Shown here piece after piece: positions 57,112 through 64,000 of a stretch of 64,000 nucleotides of DNA. This DNA is from Rheum nobile. Taxonomy: Eukaryota; Streptophyta; Magnoliopsida; Caryophyllales; Polygonaceae. Every line of letters begins with the position of its first letter. The first letter of the stretch is position 1. The translations under genes and the position numbers were made by a program. The stretch lies in NCBI GenBank assembly GCA_027886185.1, contig WOAB01000152.1, positions 1,195,001 to 1,259,000 of the forward strand, in the 5' to 3' direction. The notes under the pieces were generated by a model. That model did no database searches. It saw only the letters and a program-made list of their open reading frames with translations, and was not told the DNA's origin.

Positions 57112-57694
57112 TTCTCATACGTTACGAAAAAATGACTCTAATTAATATAAACTATCATTCTTGAACCAAAAAATAATACGAACTTTAAAAATTGTAAAAG
57201 TATACCCAAACTATGTCAATATTAACTAAAAATGGTATGAACATATTTTTCGGTGAATTTTTCGACGGGTTTGCTGATATTGAGCCGGAAAAATGAGTTG
57301 TCATATTTCCGTTTAACACATCAAATTACACCTCATTTATATAATTAAAAAGTAAAACAAAAATACACAAACCAATATCAATAATTCACATCTTACAGCA
57401 ACACGAACAAAAGAAAATATGTCATATTTTTTGACATATCACTTTTTAAACAAACCAGTCATTATTATACAAATAAAGTATAATTTAATGAGTAATATTT
57501 TTTGACAAATTACATTTTCGACTCCATCTCAGCATTTTACGTTAGAAAATTCACTGCAAAAATATGTTCATATCATTTTTGGTTTATATTGTCATAATTT
57601 AGGTATGTTTTTAAAAATTTTAAAGTTCGTATTATTTTTGGTTCAAAAGTAATACTTGGTATTATTTAGAGTCATTTTTCCTACGTTATGAGAG
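57112..57694. mobile_element. Foldback element or MITE with long inverted repeats (about 0.58 kb)
   Basis: The left arm (from CTCATACGTTACG at 57114 to about 57260) is the imperfect reverse complement of the right arm (about 57540-57692, ending CTACGTTATGAG). Shared words include AATGACTCTAA, GAACCAAAAA(A)TAATACGAAC and ATGAACATATTTTT. Total arm length is about 150 bp with small indels. The middle is AT-rich and non-coding. No target duplication could be fixed, so the superfamily is open. Confidence 0.7.
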
Positions 57695-58147
57695 AGTAAT
57701 TATTAGTAGAAGGATAAATGAAGATATTAACTACGGTCAGCGTCAAACCAACTAAACTCCCATGGATACGTGGCGAATGATAGGCCGTCCAACTTTAACC
57801 ATCCACACGTATTGTTATGCCATCGGTTGCCACTAGTCATTTTATTGAATCCCTCCAAAATTGGGACTTCGCCATGGAAACCTCTGAAACTCTACTTTTC
57901 CCCAATTGTTGGATGTTTTGGTAAATTTAAGAGACATTCATTCAGAATTCCTGTAAATGACGTTAATTTGCTAACAAGTAAACTTGGGTTATATGTTAGA
58001 GGAATTTTGACAAGTTCAAATTGAGTCATTTTTGTAAACTTTGTTGTACTTTTTAGCTGGATTACATAAATCTAGAAATAGGCTTAAACTTCCGACCCAA
58101 AAAAAAAAGGGCTTAAAATGTCCTTCTCAAAACTCAATATTTGCGGC
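57695..58147. other. No supported gene
   Basis: Ordinary intergenic sequence; small ORFs are not supported. The last 18 bases (58130-58147) are the left copy of the SINE target duplication. Confidence 0.4.
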
Positions 58148-58384
58148 CCTCGTGGGCGTAGTCGAGTGGAAATCCCAGGGGAGTAGAAACATGGGGTGGA
58201 CAATCCTCCCGTGTTCGAAACGGAGGGATGGAAGCGGAGATGCACGCGCCCACGAATTTAACGCCCCTGAGCTGGGGGGCACCTGCGGTTGGGCTCCAAC
58301 GTGGGCCTGGCAGAGGGGGGACGGTATTAGTGGGCTCACTTCGATGGCCCGAAATCCGGCTCCGGCAAAAAAAAAAAAAAAAAA
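58148..58384 (+). mobile_element. tRNA-derived SINE with poly(A) tail
   Basis: The 5' part has pol III promoter boxes: an A box within GGCGTAGTCGAGTGG (about 58154-58169) and a B box GTGTTCGAAACGG (58211-58223). A GC-rich body and a poly(A) tail (about 58367-58387) follow. AAACTCAATATTTGCGGC at 58130-58147 and 58385-58402 is a perfect 18-bp target duplication, typical of L1-type insertion machinery. The perfect duplication and clean A tail suggest a fairly recent insertion. Confidence 0.92.
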
Positions 58385-58402
58385 AAACTCAATATTTGCG
58401 GC

Positions 58403-58972
58403 TTCATCTTACAAAATTTCCGAGTCCAATATTATTTTCCACAAAACCAATCATGAAAGTGGCATCTTCAAACTGGAAAGCTACTTGAGACTGAAATTAA
58501 GAATCCCTTTCTTGAATTAAAATATCAAGCAATCAGTTTAACAACGCAACCCACCTAGGCCAAGTGGCATTTCTCTAGCAAGTGTACAAGCTTGAAAAGG
58601 CAAAATCTCCCACGGGAGTTGGCCAAGTGACCATTAAACGACCTTATAATTGTGATGACACATCCAACATCTCACAGTAAACATTCTAGAGTCGTTCAAA
58701 ACTAGAAAACTGATCTTAAGGAAGACTACAAATGCCGACCAAATCAATCTTTAATTGGCCACCTCACCAATTTCATCTGTTTTTAATTTGCATCCACACG
58801 TTTGTTTTTGTTATTTTGCATACCATTAAGCTGAATCATGACTTGAACTCGAAGCTTTATAAGGAAGGGCGATGGGCTACAGCAAAAGCATATTTATGTA
58901 TGAACTAAGAATCAATTAATCAATCAATCATGACTAGTTATTTCATGGAAGAAGAAGGTACTAAGTTTTCCG
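58403..58972. other. No supported gene
   Basis: Ordinary intergenic sequence between the SINE and the next copia LTR. A loose palindrome-like pair (GGCCAAGTGGC near 58560 and TTGGCCAAGTGACC near 58620) is present. No other feature. Confidence 0.4.
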
Positions 58973-59827
58973 TGTAGGAATTTAGATAATTTAAGTGTAT
59001 TTTCAGAAAATAGTTTTATAACATCTAATTTAGAATCTCATGTATAAATTTATATGAATCACATATGAAAGAGTAACATATCTTTTAATGTAAAACTTGT
59101 TTTCGAGATCAGCCTAGAGAATAGAGTCACAAGTGTGACTTTTCTACTTAGCCCACACGAACACGGTACTAGATTATATTGTCTTTGTCCGTTAGAACAA
59201 ACGAACAAGAAAACAAGCAAAAGCTCTTCTTTCCACCTTTGGAGGTATGACCGTAAATGAAGCAAAATTGTGGCTTCAAGTTGTACGATACAACTTCCAC
59301 CAAAATTGCATTTGTATTTGTATATATCACTTTTCATATATCACGTAAGAATTTCCTTTTTATATGTTTGGAAGATATATGTATATATTAATATATAATG
59401 TTATCTTATCTTATATCATATATCTTATAAGTAAAATCTCCTTTAACTTGAAAGATTTATTTATGGTTGATATAATATCTTATCTTTTTAAAAAATATTT
59501 TTTCTTGTGTCATCAAGTAAACAGATAACACATTATTATTACTAACTTGATGAATAATCCACTTTTCCAATAATATACATTGGCCTAAATTCACACTCCC
59601 ACAATGGGCCTCGGGTTGCTTTGATCTAGCCCAATTACTCTACTGTGTGTGACCTTATAGGACCCGAATATAATAGCAATGTGCCAAATCTAATTTATCC
59701 CATAAGTCATAGTTGGCTTCTAGCAAAGCACTAAGACTACCTAAAATATCCAGATTATTAATCTCCATTATAATCCTATTCTATTATTAGTAATTGCCAT
59801 CTTGATTAAAGGATGCATATTCCTTCA
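58973..59827 (-). repeat. Copia 3' LTR, subtype A (855 bp)
   Basis: TGTAGGAATTTAG to ATATTCCTTCA on the plus strand. It shares the subtype A middle (AAGCTCTTCTTTCCACC) with 52438-53669 but lacks the MITE, so it shows the empty site. Confidence 0.9.
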
Positions 59828-60689
59828 ATCTTCCACTTGTCCTTAAAAAATGTGCAATATCAATTCCTTTGTCACTTAATGTCTAATTTGATGATATGAT
59901 AACATCTTATGTAATCCATATCATTATTCAAGTTATTTCTTGAACTCCGAGCTTGAACTGTCAAAACAAATAATTACAATTAATCCATTTGAGCACGACC
60001 ATGCATTTTCAGTTCTTACTCTTCAAGTGGACAAGACACCATTCCTACCCACATATATACATATATATAAATAGGAGGACTTCTCCAATCTTGTGTGACT
60101 ATAGCTCCCACTCAATTTTCAGCAATCTCAATCACTGCCTTTATAGTCGCCTTTTACGCAACGGTGTTTGACAATGTCAATAACTATCAATCACCAAGCA
60201 AGAGGTATATCGCACTCATGTTTGAGGAATCTACTAATCATAGTTCAACTTAAAATTCTACAACTCATTTGATGAATCTTAAGGTAGGTCTGCCCAATAC
60301 GTATCCACCATACATGTCCATGTAATTGATTAGACATCTACATGTCCCTACAGCCCGTGAAACTTGGCGCTATTAATCAACTTACATAATAGCCTGTATT
60401 GAGTCATTTATGTCCAATTTAATGACTTAGACTATAGATAGCTCATAATTCATAATATCAGTTCACTTAATAGGATTTCATCCACCATAACTTTTATGAT
60501 GATCCTATTTAATGATTATAAATTATTTGGACATTTTACTTAATTCTAAACCACAATTAAATAATAATGAAACTTTATTCAAAAACAAACATGATGCAAT
60601 GTTTCAACAATCATGAAATCGATATCCATAATCTCAAAACAATACAATCTCAAAGTCATTCTCCAATGTGTTTGAGTCCCTTAGCCTTA
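59828..60689 (-). other. Copia 3' non-coding region of the second copy
   Basis: Near-identical to 42324-43189. Begins with the polypurine tract (AAGTGGAAGAT on the minus strand). No gene seen. Confidence 0.6.
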
Positions 60690-61990
60690 GTGATTGTCAC
60701 GCTTGGGCTTAGGTATAGGTTTAGTTAACGGATTTGTAATGTCATCATCCGTAGTATTTTGCAAAACATCACATCTCCTTAACGACTAACACATCATCTC
60801 CTCCCTACACCAAAAGATCATCTTTGGTGCTTCTTAAGTACTTTAGGATGTTCTTAGTTGTATTCTAGTGTGCTTAACCTGAACTCAAATGGTATCTGAT
60901 GCACATGCTCAAAGCAAATGCAACATCCGGGCGAGTACGGACCATGACATACATGATGGATCCTACTGCTGATGCATAAGGAATCCTACTCATTCTTTCT
61001 AGCTCAGCAGGTGTCACTAGGCACTGCTTCTTGCTGAGATGTAAGCTACATAGGCAAGGATCCCTTCTTGGAATTCTTCATATGAACCTGTCAAGAACCT
61101 TATCCACATAAGTTCCTTGACTTAGTCCAATAAGTGTCTTAGACCAATCTTTATAGATCTTGATGCCTAATATGTACTCGGCCTCTCCTAAGTCTTTCAT
61201 CGAGAAATACTTCTTAAGCCAGACCTTAACGGACTCCAGCATAGGAATGTCATTTCCGATGAGTAGTATGTCATCCACATGCAAGAACAGGAAGACCACT
61301 TTGCTCCCACTAAACTTCTTATAAACACAAGATTCTTCTTCACGTCTAATGAAGTCAAACTGTTTGACAACTTTATCAAATCGAAGGTTCTAACTCTATG
61401 ATGCTTGCTTAAGTCCATAAATGGACTTCTTAAGCTTGAATATTTTCCTAGGATTCTGTGGATCCTCAAAACCCTCAGGCTATGTCATGTACACATCCTC
61501 TTCTAAATACCCATTTAGAAGAGCGGTCTTGACATCCATTTGCCAAATCTCATAATCATAATGAGCTGCAATTGCTAGGACTATTCGAATGGATCCTGAT
61601 CATGATGACTGGAGATAAGGTTTCATCATAGTTAGTACCATGAATCTTTTTAAAGCCTTTTGCAACCAGTCTCACTTTGAGAACTGTTACGTTTCCATCC
61701 TTGTCTATTTTGAGTTTGTAAACCCATTTGCACCCTATGGGTACTACCCCATCTGGCAAATCTATCAAGTCCCATACTTGATTCTTAGACATGGAATCCA
61801 TTTCAAACTACATGGCTATGTGCCATTTTTCGGAGTCTTGACTCGCCACAATTTGCTTGTATGTAGTATGCTCCTCGCTTCCTAAAAGCAGGATGTCCAA
61901 CCTCGCAGTCAATATGAAATCAACATATCTCTTTGGTTGCGCTCTTGGCCTATCTGATCTACGTGTGGAATGAAAAACAGGAGGATCTGC
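60690..61990 (-). pseudogene. Copia reverse transcriptase of the second copy, RNase H deleted
   Basis: Fragments in several frames: QVWDLIDLPDGVVPIGCKWVY (about 61.75 kb), VRLVAKGFKKIH, a mid-RT part with SLRSPFMDLSKH in a shifted frame, HVDDILLIGND (about 61.27 kb; Tyr of YVDD is His), ILGIKIYKDWSKTLIGLSQG, and PDVAFALSMC at about 60.92 kb. After GGDDVLVV the sequence passes directly to the DPLTKP-like end (about 60.73 kb), the same RNase H deletion as at 43.3 kb. At least four frameshifts. Confidence 0.85.
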
Positions 61991-63129
61991 CACAATATTT
62001 GTGGAACCTCATTGGAATCATATTTATGAGAAACGATAGGAATGGGGTCTTGTGACTCCACTACCTCCGGTGTATGAGTTCCCTCTCCTTGCGGGATTAG
62101 GTCCCTAAATACCATTGTCTCTGACATAGAGTAATCCATGTCATCTTGTTGCTCTACTCGAACTTCTTCGAGATCAACATTTATCCCACTTGACTTTTTG
62201 GAAACAAATTATTTTCCCAAAAAGACACTATTCCTAGCAACAAACATTTTGTGCTCACTGGGATTGTAGAAGTATTATCCTTTAGTTTCCTTAGGATACC
62301 CTACAAAGAAGCACTTATCTGATTTGGGTGCAAGCTTATCAGCTAGTAAACGTTTTACATAAGCTTCACATCCCCAGATCTTTAGAAAAGACAAACTTGG
62401 AACTCTTCTAGTCTATAACTCACATGGTGTCTTATCTACAGCTTTGGACAGAGTCCTGTTTAGTGTGAACACTGCAGTTGTGAGAGCATATCCCCAGAAA
62501 GATATTGAAAAATCAGCAAAACTCATCATAGATCGAACCATGTCCAACAAGGTCTTGTTCCTGCTTTCAGACACACCATTCAATTATGGTGTTCCAAGTG
62601 GAGTTAATTGTGAGACAATCCCACAACTTCTTAAATGATGATCAAATTCTTGACTCAAATATTCACCATCACAATCAGATTTTAGTGCTTTAATTTTTTT
62701 GCCAAGTTGATTTTCAACTTCATTCTGAAACTCTTTGAACTTTTCGAAAGATTCAGACATATGCTTCATTAAGTATATGTATCCATATCTACATAAATCA
62801 TCAGTAAAGGTTATGAAGTATCTACAACCATCTGTAGCTTTTGTGCTCATTGGTCCACATACATCCGTATGTATTAGGGCCAACAGCTCGGTTGCCCTTT
62901 CACTCACTGTAGTAAAAGGTGACCTTGTCATTTTTTTCATTAGGCAAGGTTCACATGTTTCAAATGATTCACAATCAAATGAGGTTAGAAGTCCATCCTT
63001 TTTGAGCTTTTTCATGCGATTGAGGATAATGTGACCTAATCGACAATGCCATATATAAGTGGAGTTGGATTCATATATTTTTTTCTTTTTGGTGTTTATG
63101 TTATATATTTTGGATCCTTGTTCCAGCAC
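61991..63129 (-). pseudogene. Copia integrase of the second copy
   Basis: WHCRLGHI with FDCESFETCEPCLMKKMTRS (HHCC finger), LALIHTDVCGPMS (first Asp), LKSDCDGEYLS (second Asp; the usual DRGG is DCDG). The catalytic Glu region reads GVSESRNKTLL in the continuing frame after a stop at about 62584, and the C-terminal part follows (FLKIWGCEAYVKRLLADK). It covers the same region split by the gag-only element in the other copy, and so shows the uninterrupted target: FTDDL followed by the KHMSESFEKF segment. Confidence 0.88.
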
Positions 63130-64000
63130 ATGGAGTCCATTACTCAGTAGTGCATCGACATAAAAAACGTCATCCTTGTAAATAGAAAAACGCTAATTTT
63201 TTAGTCTAAAATCATAGCCTTCAATATCCAAAACACAAGGCGCAATAAGGTTTCTAGTAATAGAAGGGACAAAATAACAATTATTAAGTTCCAATACTAA
63301 ACCAGAAGGTAAAGGTAAACTATTATGTCCAATGGCAAGTGTAGCAACCCTTGCTCCATTTCTAATGCGAAGGTCTAATTCTCCCTTAGCTAAGCTTCTA
63401 CTTCTTCTTAGTCCATGCACATTCGAAATAATGTGAAAACCACAGCCTAAGTCCAATACCCAAGTTGAAGCTTTAGTTGTTAGGACATCTATAACATTCG
63501 TACCTGAATTGGAACTCACAGTTCCATTCTTTTTATCTTCCAAGTATTTTGGGCAGTTCCTCTTCCAATGACCATTGGCATGGCAGTAGAAACAATCATG
63601 GTCAACAACTACTTTAGCCTTTTCAGAAGTCTGCTTGGGTTGTGCAACTTGCTTGCCCTTCCCTTGCACGTTCTTTTTTTGCTGTCCAGATGCCCCTTTC
63701 TTGAACCCTCTTCCCTTGTTGACCGTCAAGATCTCTTACTTGGTGTCAACAAAGAGATTTTGCTCAGCTATTTTGAGCATCACATGTAGCTCTTTAAGTG
63801 TTTTTCCAACTCCATTCATATTGAAGTTCATCTTGAATTGAGCAAATCCATCATGCAGAGAGTGGAGTATGATGTCTGTAGCCAACTCTTGACTATAGGG
63901 GTGGCCAAGCCTTTCCATGTTCTCAAAATGTCCAATCATATTGAACACATGATCACTAACTGGCTTGTCTTTCTCAAGCTTGCAATCAAGAATTGCCTTA
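63130..64000 (-). pseudogene. Copia protease, zinc knuckle and 3' part of gag, second copy
   Basis: gag end: VFNMIGHFENMERLGHPYS, FNMNGVGKTLKELHVML. A stop near 63733 separates it from GRGFKKGASGQQKKN. The zinc knuckle is complete (CFYCHANGHWKRNC), unlike the other copy. The protease active site reads WVLDLGCGFH, with Leu in place of the catalytic-loop Ser of DSG. The frame continues to RLKN near 63193. Truncated at the window edge. Confidence 0.87.

Larger units (their letters stand above)
58973..64000 (-). mobile_element. Second Ty1/copia copy of the same family, cut by the window edge
   Basis: 3' LTR (subtype A) at 58973-59827, 3' non-coding region, RT lacking RNase H, integrase, protease/zinc knuckle and part of gag, all on the minus strand. 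The 5' LTR, leader and gag start are beyond 64000. It carries many frameshifts and stops, more than the copy at 43-50 kb. Confidence 0.88.

Noticed and set aside
58150..58225. A possible tRNA gene
   Set aside because: A and B boxes are present but no cloverleaf can be drawn, and an A tail with an 18-bp duplication shows it is a SINE.

Overview
The window reads as nuclear heterochromatin of a flowering plant, most likely a eudicot. It is packed with plant retrotransposon lineages, plant CACTA and mariner-like elements, a tRNA-derived SINE and plastid ycf2 fragments, with many transposons sitting inside others. I found no convincing host protein gene. Nearly every recognisable coding stretch belongs to a transposable element, and most are broken. 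Lineage names come from motif recognition, not from a database search.

Layout, left part (1-17.5 kb). An old Ty3/gypsy element of Tat type occupies both flanks: integrase at 1-195 and 11096-12073, an antisense gene at about 13.9-16.0 kb, and a 3' LTR at 16828-17496. A complete chromodomain Ty3/gypsy element (Tekay/Del-like, 196-11090) has jumped into its integrase with a 5-bp TATAC duplication. Two minus-strand genes lie in the Tat 3' region: a PB1-like ORF with its own TATA box, and the antisense 'gypsy-type' ORF.

Middle (17.5-41.3 kb). AT-rich DNA carries a MULE-like N-terminal relic, an RPA1-like OB-fold relic and an LTR-like promoter. A CACTA element (21933 to about 27046) follows, apparently lying inside a minus-strand chromovirus-like LTR that ends at 29402. 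Next come a second CACTA terminus (30294), divergent ycf2 fragments in opposite orientations (31.4-32.1 kb) and the 3' end of a Sirevirus-like copia element (env-like ORF, PPT, LTR). That LTR abuts a mariner-like transposase gene, which is itself split by a near full-length L1-type LINE (35473-41156) with a 12-bp target duplication.

Right part (41.4-64 kb). Ty1/copia copies of one family lie on the minus strand, with two LTR subtypes arranged as LTR-internal-LTR-partial internal-LTR (41420-56686), plus a separate copy running off the right edge (58973-64000). Two copies share the same RNase H deletion. Inside one copia integrase sits the neatest object of the window: a young non-autonomous LTR element carrying only gag (45298-49194), with two 780-bp LTRs, a TTTAC duplication, tRNA-Met primer site and a predicted in-frame intron in gag. 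A foldback MITE lies in one copia LTR; a second foldback element and a tRNA-derived SINE with an 18-bp duplication lie at 57.1-58.4 kb.

The insertions give a relative order: Tat before Tekay; mariner before LINE; copia before the gag-only element and before the MITE. Divergences quoted are hand counts and approximate.
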